From Micrococcaceae bacterium (lineage in GTDB: Bacteria > Actinomycetota > Actinomycetes > Actinomycetales > Micrococcaceae): DNA of 40,589 bases. The notes below the pieces were generated by a model. That model searched no databases. It was not told the DNA's origin and saw only the letters and a program-made list of their open reading frames with translations. A program made the translations under genes and the position numbers. The stretch covers positions 1-40,589 of the forward strand of contig JABXHI010000004.1 of assembly GCA_013393415.1 (NCBI GenBank), given 5' to 3'. Below, piece by piece: positions 1 to 7,051 of this stretch; position 1 is the stretch's first letter; every line of letters starts with the position of its first letter.

Positions 1-10
1 CTGAATCCAG

Positions 11-60
11 CACCCGGATGATTAACCACGCGTCACTGTTACTGGATGGTCATCCGGGTG
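11..60. repeat. 11-bp inverted repeat (hairpin)
   Basis: Positions 11-21 (CACCCGGATGA) and 50-60 (TCATCCGGGTG) are perfect inverted complements separated by 28 nt. The hairpin overlaps the stop of the small minus-strand ORF at 50-187 and could end its transcript, but no T-run follows, so the role is open. Confidence 0.5.
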
Positions 61-187
61 TTACCCGGTCGTCAGACCGCTGTTTCCCGAAGCCCAGACA
101 GCTGTTACTAAATACACGCTCAGAACAGTATGCCTGCTCTTCGTCTTCAGTCACGTTGCCGGGAGCATTGAGTCTTGTGAAGCCCAT
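50..187 (-). CDS. Small ORF behind an element promoter, 45 aa, unknown function
   Basis: An ATG at 187 opens a 45-codon frame ending TGA at 52-50. The product is polar, has two cysteines (one in each half) and shows no signal peptide or known motif. It is proposed as a gene mainly because a copy of the element promoter motif (229-237) points at it, with the predicted transcript start at 219, 32 nt before the ATG. A weak GGAT-type ribosome site precedes the start. It lies downstream of the terminator of the CAP-domain gene. No homology is recognised; it could be a leader or a chance ORF. Confidence 0.3.
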   Translation of the reverse strand: MGFTRLNAPGNVTEDEEQAYCSERVFSNSCLGFGKQRSDDRVTPG

Positions 188-219
188 AGTTCATCCAATC
201 CGTTGTCTGTTCTGGGGTT

Positions 220-237
220 ACATTCCCAGTGTCCGGC
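220..237 (-). promoter_or_regulatory. Element promoter motif GCCGGACAC (copy N)
   Basis: GCCGGACAC on the minus strand at 237-229. Nine nt later comes T then A (219), a pyrimidine-purine start like the other copies. It would transcribe leftwards into the small ORF at 50-187. Confidence 0.6.
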
Positions 238-252
238 ACAATGGCGCGCCAA

Positions 253-283
253 AGCCCCCGAAAGAGCATGTCTTCCGGGGGCT
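253..283 (-). terminator. Terminator hairpin of the CAP-domain gene
   Basis: AGCCCCCG (253-260) pairs with CGGGGGCT (276-283), giving an 8-bp GC-rich stem just after the stop of the minus-strand gene ending at 300. Only a short T-run (TTT) follows in the direction of transcription. Confidence 0.65.
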
Positions 284-299
284 AGCTCACCTCAGAGTT

Positions 300-2573
300 T
301 TAGGAGTTCTGGGTGTTGTTTCGGCGCTGGTTTGCATAGACCGCACCTGCACCGGCTAGTGCCAGCAACATGCCGGCAGCGAGCATGGCGGTGTTGTCTG
401 CACCGGTGTCAGCTAATGCTGGAGCATCTGCCTGGGCAGCTGTCTCATCATCGGTGTTCTCATCTTCGGTGACAATGCTGTCATCGGTGAGGTCTTCTTC
501 TGCAACGAAGCCGTCATCCTGATTGTCCTCGAAGAATGCTTCGTAGGAGCTTGTGACATCGTCGGTCACATCGGCGTCGAAGATGACTTCTTCTACGAGG
601 TCTTCATCAGTGTCCTGGCCGATGTCGGTGGTTTCGATGGTGTCGAGTCCGAATCCGACCATTTGCAGCGTTGGGGTGACGCCTTCGACGGTGTCATCGG
701 TTCCATCGGTGAGGTCGATTTCAACATCAATAGTGTTGTCGTCTTCGATCTCATCAGCTGGATCTTCCTCGACCTCTGGGGTTTCGGTTTTGTCTGGCTC
801 GTCGGTTTCAGGATCAGTGACCTCTGGATCAGTGGTCTCGTCTTCACCGTCGTTACCATCACCTGGTTCTTCGGTATCTTCACCGTCACCAGGAGTTTCT
901 GGCTCTTCTGGCTGCTCAGGTTCGGTGACCTCTGGATCAGTGGTCTCGTCTTCACCGTCGTTACCATCGCCTGGTTCTTCGGTATCTTCACCGTCACCAG
1001 GAGTTTCAGGCTCTTCGGGCTGCTCAGGTTCGGTGACCTCTGGATCAGTAGTCTCGCCTTCACCATCGTTACCATCACCTGGTTCTTCGGTATCTTCGTC
1101 TTCACCAGGGGTCTCAGGCTCTTCGGGCTGCTCAGGTTCGGTGACCTCTGGATCAGTAGTCTCGCCTTCACCATCGTTACCATCACCTGGTTCTTCGGTA
1201 TCTTCACCGTCACCAGGAGTTTCTGGCTCTTCTGGTTCTTCAGGCTGCTCTGGTTCTTCAGGTTCTTCTGGCTGCTCTGGTTCTTCTGGTTCTTCAACCT
1301 CGGGCACATCTTCAACCAGGCAATCCCGGCCAAAGCGGTGGGTGTTCCACAGGCTCATGAATGGATCGCCATCGGAAACTACCGAGACCGACAGGTGGTG
1401 GGTGTATCCGGCGTTGAGGATATTTGCACGGTGACCTGGTGAGTTCATGTAAGAATTCAGAGCGCGGTCAACCATGGTTGGAACATCGTTGACCCAAGAC
1501 GTCGTCATGCCCGAGGACAGGACGTTCTCGCCGCCACCAGAGAAGCAGCCACCAGCAATTATTTGATCGCTCAGATCATCTGGGTGACTGATCTGACCAG
1601 CGTCAGCCATCTGGTTGGACCAATCCAAGGCGTTTTCTTCAAGGTCAGGAGCCTGGATCAGTGCGTCGAGGCCGTTTTCGATACGAATCTGGTTGACAGC
1701 ATTCATGAACAGGCTGTCAAACTCTTGCCACTGCACAGGGTTGGTTGAGCCTTTGACTGTATCCGAGAAATTCTCGTCGGCAGATGCGGACAGGACTTCA
1801 AGGCGTGGCTCTTGGCCATCCCACGTTTCGTCCTGCTGATCGGCTTCCGCAGCGTCGTCTTGGGTGTCTTCTTCGACTACGTTAGTCTCGGATGCTCCGG
1901 TGATGTCAGCCTCTTCAGCATCAGTTTCGTCGTTTTGCTCGGTGTCAGCTTCTACGACTTCGTCAACTTCTTCTTCGGCTGGCTGGGGTGCAGGCTTCTG
2001 AGACTCAACCTTTTCTTCGGCAACGTCCGCAACGGGTGCCTCTTCAGCAACAGGCGCTTCTTCGACCGGGGCTGGGGCAGGTTCCGGTGTAGGTGCTGGA
2101 GCTTCTTCAACGACCGGTGCTGGAGTTTCAACAACTGGTTCTGGCTGTGGAGCTGGTGCGGGAGCCTCTTCTACAGCAGGTGCAGGAGCTTGCTCAACCA
2201 CTGGCTCTGGTGCAGGCGGTTCAACGGGCGCCGTTGCGGGAGCCTCTTCGACCACTGGGGCTGGAGCCTCAACGACTGGTTCTTCGACTGGTTCCGGTTC
2301 AGGTGCTGGAGCCTCTTGGGCAACTGGCTCTTCGACAGCGGGTTCGAGGGCTTCTTCAGCGACAGGTTCAGAGGCAGCAGCTTCTTCGGTGATTGCCTTT
2401 TCAGCGACTTCTTCAACCGCATCAATCTGCTGTTCGACGCCCTGTTCAGCTGGCTCGACTGGAGTCTGCTCTTCAGTGGCGAAAGCCGTGCCAACGGTCA
2501 GTGGGAGCGACATGGCAGCAAGGACTGCTGCCGACAACACCTTAGAGGTGCGGTTGCGATTCTGTTTCTTCAT
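300..2573 (-). CDS. Sortase-anchored CAP/SCP-domain surface protein
   Basis: A 757-aa secreted wall-anchored protein. It has an N-terminal signal peptide (MKKQNRNR... then a hydrophobic core ending TAFA, about residues 1-32), a long Pro/Glu/Ala-rich stalk (about 33-280) and a CAP (SCP/YkwD) domain at about 285-418 with the His330, Glu349 and His381 set and the SPGHRANIL signature. A Pro/Glu/Asp repeat region follows, then a sorting signal: LADTG (about 720-724), a hydrophobic segment and a basic tail. LAXTG is the form used by class E sortases of actinobacteria. The start at 2573 is chosen for AGGA spaced correctly before ATG and for the signal peptide; a longer frame would begin inside the promoter. 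Two element promoter copies lie upstream. No sortase is encoded here, so a host enzyme must be used. A role in surface attachment or mating contact is an inference. Confidence 0.85.
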   Translation of the reverse strand: MKKQNRNRTSKVLSAAVLAAMSLPLTVGTAFATEEQTPVEPAEQGVEQQIDAVEEVAEKAITEEAAASEPVAEEALEPAVEEPVAQEAPAPEPEPVEEPVVEAPAPVVEEAPATAPVEPPAPEPVVEQAPAPAVEEAPAPAPQPEPVVETPAPVVEEAPAPTPEPAPAPVEEAPVAEEAPVADVAEEKVESQKPAPQPAEEEVDEVVEADTEQNDETDAEEADITGASETNVVEEDTQDDAAEADQQDETWDGQEPRLEVLSASADENFSDTVKGSTNPVQWQEFDSLFMNAVNQIRIENGLDALIQAPDLEENALDWSNQMADAGQISHPDDLSDQIIAGGCFSGGGENVLSSGMTTSWVNDVPTMVDRALNSYMNSPGHRANILNAGYTHHLSVSVVSDGDPFMSLWNTHRFGRDCLVEDVPEVEEPEEPEQPEEPEEPEQPEEPEEPETPGDGEDTEEPGDGNDGEGETTDPEVTEPEQPEEPETPGEDEDTEEPGDGNDGEGETTDPEVTEPEQPEEPETPGDGEDTEEPGDGNDGEDETTDPEVTEPEQPEEPETPGDGEDTEEPGDGNDGEDETTDPEVTDPETDEPDKTETPEVEEDPADEIEDDNTIDVEIDLTDGTDDTVEGVTPTLQMVGFGLDTIETTDIGQDTDEDLVEEVIFDADVTDDVTSSYEAFFEDNQDDGFVAEEDLTDDSIVTEDENTDDETAAQADAPALADTGADNTAMLAAGMLLALAGAGAVYANQRRNNTQNS
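809..1240. repeat. Four tandem 108-bp coding repeats
   Basis: Units begin near 809, 917, 1025 and 1133, each 108 bp (36 codons, in frame), and encode an acidic Pro/Glu/Gly/Thr unit (for example PEVTEPEQPEEPETPG) in the CAP-domain protein. Units two to four are nearly identical, the first is more diverged, and shorter PEEPEQ repeats follow to about 1300. Copy number is likely to vary by slippage or recombination. Confidence 0.9.
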
Positions 2574-2633
2574 TTTTCCTAAAACTTCCGGTGAGGTGTA
2601 AAACTGTTTTAACTCTGGCGCGTGCCAGGAGGT

Positions 2634-2651
2634 AGTTTCACTGTGTCCGGC
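2634..2651 (-). promoter_or_regulatory. Element promoter motif GCCGGACAC (copy L)
   Basis: Motif at 2651-2643 on the minus strand, predicted start A at 2633, about 60 nt before the ATG at 2573. This is a leadered transcript, consistent with the clear ribosome site of that gene. The motif plus 12 nt downstream is identical to copy P inside the nuclease gene. Confidence 0.65.
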
Positions 2652-2701
2652 ACACATTGTTTCGTCAGAGTCTCACCACAACAGGTTGCTGTGGTGTTCT
2701 A

Positions 2702-2719
2702 GCTCTTACTGTGTCCGGC
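2702..2719 (-). promoter_or_regulatory. Element promoter motif GCCGGACAC (copy M)
   Basis: Second, upstream copy at 2719-2711, tandem to copy L with 68-bp spacing and the same orientation. The predicted start falls on T (2701), so it may be a weaker promoter or a protein-binding duplicate. Confidence 0.5.
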
Positions 2720-2773
2720 GTCCGAGAAGTTCATGAATTATGGATTGTCAGGACACATGTGACGCCACCCTGT

Positions 2774-2785
2774 TAGGGTCAAAAC
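2774..2785 (+). promoter_or_regulatory. Housekeeping-type -10 for a leaderless gene
   Basis: TAGGGT (2774-2779, matching TANNNT) lies 6 nt before the ATG at 2786 and no Shine-Dalgarno is present, the usual arrangement for a leaderless actinobacterial gene. A convincing -35 was not found. Confidence 0.5.
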
Positions 2786-3406
2786 ATGAGCATTGCTGCA
2801 CTTTCACTCCCTAACCAGGAAGACATCAAAGGGTCCGAATACTATATCGCTGGACATACAGCGAACCTGAAAGACAGAGCCCAAGACTTTGCCGAAAATA
2901 TCGGGTTGGTTCGTGGTCCAGACTTTGAGATTTTTCAGCCGGAGACCAGCGGTGAGTTGGTCGAGTCATTGGACGATGTTCGTCAACGCAGCGTGGTTTA
3001 TCTCGACATCCACGGCGATAAAGGATTTGTTGAAATTCCGGTTTCGGACAGTGATCGTGAATTCCGAGATAATGTCCACCCTATTAACCTTGGACTCAGA
3101 AAATCAGCAGTTGAATTTGCTGTTGCTGGCGTGTGTTTTCAAGACTCTGCCATGTGGGAGTATGCCGTGCCGCCGGGCTGTGTTGTGATCGGCTATGAAG
3201 GCAAGCTCGACCACACCCACTATCGTCACTTATTTGAGCGATTCACCGATCTGCGACAACTCCTCAAAGATGAGCGCGCACCCCAGCCTCACGAAATGCG
3301 GGAGTGGCTTGACCATATCTTGGACTGGTTCGAGCTGCACCTGCACCCTAGTACGAAGAAGCGGACCAAAAGCTCCGACTGGTTCATAACCGTCGGCAAG
3401 GATTGA
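2786..3406 (+). CDS. Small putative caspase/CHAT-like cysteine peptidase
   Basis: A 206-aa cytosolic protein without signal peptide or TM segment. Two spaced motifs recall the caspase-fold (C14/CHAT) dyad: a beta-strand then His-Gly in VVYLDIHGDKG (His76) and a second strand ending in Cys in FAVAGVCFQDS (Cys117). Both strands are followed by polar loops as expected for a His-Cys dyad. It is short for the family and has no recognisable partner domain. It is transcribed divergently from the CAP-protein gene from an ordinary leaderless -10, not from the element motif, and converges on the membrane-protein gene at 3422. The peptidase call rests on these two motifs only; a non-catalytic caspase-like or unrelated alpha/beta protein is possible. 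Confidence 0.45.
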   Translation: MSIAALSLPNQEDIKGSEYYIAGHTANLKDRAQDFAENIGLVRGPDFEIFQPETSGELVESLDDVRQRSVVYLDIHGDKGFVEIPVSDSDREFRDNVHPINLGLRKSAVEFAVAGVCFQDSAMWEYAVPPGCVVIGYEGKLDHTHYRHLFERFTDLRQLLKDERAPQPHEMREWLDHILDWFELHLHPSTKKRTKSSDWFITVGKD

Positions 3407-3421
3407 CAGCGATTCATCTGG

Positions 3422-4072
3422 CTAGAGTTGAAATGGCTCAAACTTTCGAGTTTTACGGTCTAAAGGGTTAATGAACTCACTGATCAGCAAGCCAGGAAAC
3501 AGCCTCTCTACGATCTGATAGGAGCTCAGTTCTTCTTTAGGTGGCTGTGCTCCGATCAGATGCTTTTTAGCCGGCACCATCAGCCCGAACGATGCCGCTG
3601 CACCAGTAACAACGATCAGCGTCCAGAAGATAGTTGGGTGATGCAGTGCGAAGCCGGCATACGGCACGGTGGACCCAAAGATTGGCGCATCGGTAACCAC
3701 CGTTTGCACGACCTGGGCTGATGCGATCATCTCGTCGTCGGCCCCGGTGAGTTCTGGCACGATCTGCACCATATCAGGTTGACCATAGTAGTCATCATGA
3801 ATTTCATGCACCGTTGCATAGGTCAGCTCATCGCTGTGATCCGGAAAATACCCGATGGTGGTATTGGCGGCTGGGAGACCATCAGCTGGCGTGGTGATCA
3901 CTGCATCTGCGGTGGAGCCGTATTCGGCTAGCGGCTCCTGGGCGATGCTTTCCAGCTGGCACTGGGACGTGACGAACCACACTGAGACCGCCGCAACCCC
4001 GACCAATGCCAACATCATCAAACCCGAGAGCATCTTGATGGCGAGAGCCCCGCTGAATTTCAACCATTTCAC
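3422..4072 (-). CDS. Two-TM membrane protein, unknown function
   Basis: A 216-aa protein with a TM segment at about 12-35, an extracytoplasmic loop of about 110 residues and a second TM near 148-168, then a basic cytoplasmic tail. It starts with GTG overlapping the stop of the upstream HExxH gene as GTGA, so translation is probably coupled and the products may act together. No known family is recognised. Position beside other secreted and membrane proteins suggests a role in the cell envelope or mating apparatus, but that is only context. Confidence 0.6.
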   Translation of the reverse strand: MKWLKFSGALAIKMLSGLMMLALVGVAAVSVWFVTSQCQLESIAQEPLAEYGSTADAVITTPADGLPAANTTIGYFPDHSDELTYATVHEIHDDYYGQPDMVQIVPELTGADDEMIASAQVVQTVVTDAPIFGSTVPYAGFALHHPTIFWTLIVVTGAAASFGLMVPAKKHLIGAQPPKEELSSYQIVERLFPGLLISEFINPLDRKTRKFEPFQL

Positions 4073-5715
4073 TGCTCAAAGGTCTTGTCGAAGAAGTTGA
4101 ACAGCTTTTCTTTGAGTTCGGGGTTTTTGGCATACGGTGCGTAGTCGTTGCCCTGGAAATTCTCGGGATTCACCAGCCGGTTGTTCACCCCAAGACGCTC
4201 GTGCGCATACATCTCAAAACCTCGGGCAAACTGCTCAGTGGGAGTATTCAAATACCCGCGGCGCTTCGGATCGGACTCTTGTAAAGCGCTGGAGTAGGAG
4301 TTAGATATGGACCGGAACTCATCGGTCAACGAAGCGTTACCCTTGTCAGTCAAATCATAGAAATGAGCCATCTCGTGGACATACGCCTCGGAGGTGCGGA
4401 CATCGACGGCCACCGTGTTGTGCGACGGACTGTAGATACCTTTGGCCCGGTGCTTGCCGAGGTAACGGACACGTAGATCGGGCTGTCGGCCTGATGGGAC
4501 GGGTGGCAGCTTGTCCGAGACTTCTTTGATGGCGTTTTCAAAGTCGGCTGCCTCAGCTGGGTCTACGTCGTTGTCGTACTCGATCTTGGAGAATGATCCT
4601 CCGTTGGCGGCCACGACTTTGGAGTTTTCCATCATGTCTTGGCGGGTCTGGTCCGGGTTTTTCTTGTCATCGAAGGCGGTAGCGATAGAACCACGCTGAT
4701 CTTTGACATATTTTTGCTGCGCTTTGAAGTTGCGTCCAGCCAGCTGCTTGTCTTCTACCGCAATCAGCGCATCGATGGCTGCGGATTTGGCTTGGGCTTC
4801 GTGGTCTAGATGTAGCTGCATCCGGCGACCAGTGACCTCGTTTTTCAGTCGGGTGTACTGCTTGCCAGTGCGGGGGTCGGTGGCAAAGACCTCCATCTGC
4901 TCTTCGCCGTCGTTGGGGTAATCACCCTTGTTCACGAAGCGGATGCCTGTGGCAGGTGCCATCGCTTGTGCGGCCAGAATGTTGTCCCCGGTGAGATTTT
5001 CGATCCGTTTGGCGCCCACTACCGAGCGAAGGTCAGTGTGGGTGATTTGCTGGTCTGCTCGGATGCCGTCACGTGCACTGTGCAGCGTTGTGGCACTCAT
5101 CTTGTTGTTGCCGGCATCAGACACCAGCATCAGTCGTTCAACGTCCTCGCCATCCTCGTTCGTATCGCTGAGCGTGACAAGCCAACCACGATTGGCGTTT
5201 TTGGCATAGGAATACATCAGCTGCGGATCGTCAACGCGCTTGACGTTCGTGGCGCCGGGGAGGTCCTGGAGCAGTTCTTCGGCCTGATCATCGTCGAGCT
5301 TATTGTCTGCCGGGGCGGAAACGGCATGACACAGTCTGCCGGAAATCAGTCGGTGGTCAACATATTTAGCCAGATACCGTCCATCTCGGAGTTCTCCAGC
5401 AGCATCACGGAGCTCTTCAAGGTCATCGCACTTGTAGTAGGACATCACGCTGTCCACAGGTCTGCCACGCAGATCGGCGTTAAAGAAGCGGGTAGGAACA
5501 CCATCGAAGTCGGCGTTGAACTGTTCTTCTATCGCCTCGAAGTCGGCCAAAAACGAGTATTTGATGCTCTGGTCGTCATCGGCAACATCATCTTCAACTG
5601 GATTGGCCACCAGCAGTGTGGTTTCCGCTTCGGAGTGTTCTTTTTCCTGGTACTTGCCGCGCTTATCGCGGTTTATGTTCTGTCGGCGCTGCGCATCTGT
5701 CATCTGAGCTGTCAT
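4069..5715 (-). CDS. HExxH zincin-like metallopeptidase-domain protein
   Basis: A 548-aa soluble protein. The C-terminal part carries HEMAH (residues 447-451) after a hydrophobic strand, with a downstream helix TEQFARGFEMYAHE (about 493-506) that can supply the third zinc ligand, typical of gluzincin-like domains found in large polyvalent or MuF-type plasmid and phage proteins. The first 400 residues are acidic and unrecognised. The ATG at 5715 sits exactly 9 nt after an element promoter motif and no Shine-Dalgarno is visible, so the mRNA should be leaderless. It is followed by the two-TM gene with overlapping stop/start. It could be a protein delivered to recipients, a toxin-like peptidase or a wall protein processor; the catalytic motif is seen, the role is not. 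Confidence 0.65.
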   Translation of the reverse strand: MTAQMTDAQRRQNINRDKRGKYQEKEHSEAETTLLVANPVEDDVADDDQSIKYSFLADFEAIEEQFNADFDGVPTRFFNADLRGRPVDSVMSYYKCDDLEELRDAAGELRDGRYLAKYVDHRLISGRLCHAVSAPADNKLDDDQAEELLQDLPGATNVKRVDDPQLMYSYAKNANRGWLVTLSDTNEDGEDVERLMLVSDAGNNKMSATTLHSARDGIRADQQITHTDLRSVVGAKRIENLTGDNILAAQAMAPATGIRFVNKGDYPNDGEEQMEVFATDPRTGKQYTRLKNEVTGRRMQLHLDHEAQAKSAAIDALIAVEDKQLAGRNFKAQQKYVKDQRGSIATAFDDKKNPDQTRQDMMENSKVVAANGGSFSKIEYDNDVDPAEAADFENAIKEVSDKLPPVPSGRQPDLRVRYLGKHRAKGIYSPSHNTVAVDVRTSEAYVHEMAHFYDLTDKGNASLTDEFRSISNSYSSALQESDPKRRGYLNTPTEQFARGFEMYAHERLGVNNRLVNPENFQGNDYAPYAKNPELKEKLFNFFDKTFEQ

Positions 5716-5733
5716 GCACAGCTAGTGTCCGGG
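5716..5733 (-). promoter_or_regulatory. Element promoter motif CCCGGACAC (copy E)
   Basis: Motif at 5733-5725, then 9 nt, then the ATG at 5715. It lies in the 30-bp gap after the stop of the upstream gene, so the HExxH gene has its own leaderless promoter. Confidence 0.75.
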
Positions 5734-5745
5734 CGGGTTGTAGCC

Positions 5746-6987
5746 TCACTCGCCCCACGCTGCTCTAGCACGCAGTCGGTTGATGATGTAGGCGGCGATG
5801 CCCATGCCGGCAACCGAGATCATGGTGATGCCGGTCCACAGCGGCCACATAGAGGTTGGGGTGGTTGCGTTGCCGGAACTGATGTTGATTGGTTCGACCC
5901 GGTCGGGGTTGTCAAAAGCGCTATATTTGGTGGGTTCAGGAGTAGGAGTGGTGGTTACCGGAGGGGCTGCGACAGCCTCTTGGGTTTCGAGTTCTTCCAC
6001 TTCTACAGGCGGTTCTTCTACCTCGGGTTGCTCAGGCTCCGGGGTTGGCTCGCTGGTACCTTCAAGCTCGGGTTCCTTTTCATCAGGTGCGCACTCCACG
6101 TCGGCAACTGTTCGTACAGATGCTGAACCATCTGCTGCCAAGTCATCGCCTTTTGCTTCAGGAGTTTCACTGGTCAACGGGGTCATTGAGGTATCGGATT
6201 GCACGAGTCCGTAGTTCGAGGTGGCAGTGGAACCAATGGTGCATATGCCGTCATCGTCTTGCGTGACATCATCTTCAGTGATGACGTACTCGAACTGCAT
6301 CCGCGCCACGTACTCGGGAAACTTCACATCATCCAGCACATCGGGATCAATTTGGTCTGTGAAACCCTGTGGGATCAGTGCCCAGCGGAACCCGCTGTCT
6401 TGGAACACATCGGAGGTGTTGATGGCGTCTGCAACAAACTCAAAGTGCTCTTCTTGCGCATTGAAGTGCACCTGGGTGTCGGCGTTGAACGCTTCCTCAT
6501 CGAATATCGTGGCTCCCAGTTCATCGGTGGTCTCGTAGTTGGACTCCATTGGCAGCGGTGGGATATTGCCCAACTTCTTCAAGGCATCACCCTGTAAAAC
6601 TTTGCGTACTGCATCCAAATCTTCAACTGTCTGTGGGTCTGGCTGGATGGTTTTGCTGTCGATGGAGAAGTCCTCGTCGCCAAAGATCATGGGGTCTTCG
6701 ATGGTGAGTTCTTGCGTTGGATCGGCTACAGTGCCGCCGCCATAGAAGTTCCAGTAGGAAGTGTCGCCGGGATCGCCAAGCGTGCCGTTTTCGTTTGTGT
6801 CTTCGATACGGTCAAGCTCTTTCCAAAACACGGTGGCACTTTGCTCAGAATGGTCATCTTGGTCTGTTGCTGCGGCGTGATCAGCGGTCAGCATGGATGC
6901 CCCACCGATGAACGCGGTCAGTGCACAGGTGGCAGCGAGACGTTGCACGCTGCGGCCCACGTTGCGTGGTTGTCTGCGTGTATTCAA
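5746..6987 (-). CDS. Secreted C-terminally membrane-anchored protein, unknown
   Basis: A 413-aa exported protein. It has a twin-arginine-free signal peptide (about 1-40, basic start, hydrophobic core, ending near AAAT), an acidic ectodomain to about residue 290, a Pro/Glu/Val/Thr stalk (about 295-350) and a single TM segment near 378-400 followed by RLRARAAWGE. Starts at TTG (6987-6985) with a strong GGGAGG ribosome site 6-7 nt upstream, which decides the start. An element promoter copy (7025-7033) gives a predicted start at 7015 and a 27-nt leader. No domain recognised in the ectodomain. It lies directly after the VirB4-like gene but with its own promoter, so a surface part of the transfer apparatus is plausible. 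Confidence 0.65.
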   Translation of the reverse strand: MNTRRQPRNVGRSVQRLAATCALTAFIGGASMLTADHAAATDQDDHSEQSATVFWKELDRIEDTNENGTLGDPGDTSYWNFYGGGTVADPTQELTIEDPMIFGDEDFSIDSKTIQPDPQTVEDLDAVRKVLQGDALKKLGNIPPLPMESNYETTDELGATIFDEEAFNADTQVHFNAQEEHFEFVADAINTSDVFQDSGFRWALIPQGFTDQIDPDVLDDVKFPEYVARMQFEYVITEDDVTQDDDGICTIGSTATSNYGLVQSDTSMTPLTSETPEAKGDDLAADGSASVRTVADVECAPDEKEPELEGTSEPTPEPEQPEVEEPPVEVEELETQEAVAAPPVTTTPTPEPTKYSAFDNPDRVEPINISSGNATTPTSMWPLWTGITMISVAGMGIAAYIINRLRARAAWGE

Positions 6988-7015
6988 TGCTGCCTCCCTT
7001 CAGATGTGGCACTGT

Positions 7016-7033
7016 GTCTCTACAGTGTCCGGC
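7016..7033 (-). promoter_or_regulatory. Element promoter motif GCCGGACAC (copy K)
   Basis: Motif at 7033-7025 between the VirB4-like gene and the anchored secreted protein. The tenth base downstream is A (7015) after C, so the start site fits the common spacing although translation begins later, at a TTG with a ribosome site. Confidence 0.7.
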
Positions 7034-7051
7034 TCTACAGGAGCACCAGTA

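Noticed and set aside
553..1434. Long plus-strand Ser/Pro-rich frames opposite the CAP-protein gene
   Set aside because: They are antisense shadows of the repeat-rich acidic coding region, with no ribosome site and no domain.
4459..4480. Near-match CGGACACG inside the HExxH gene and GGGACACT near 36095
   Set aside because: Each lacks the full CCGGACAC core and lies within coding sequence without a following start.
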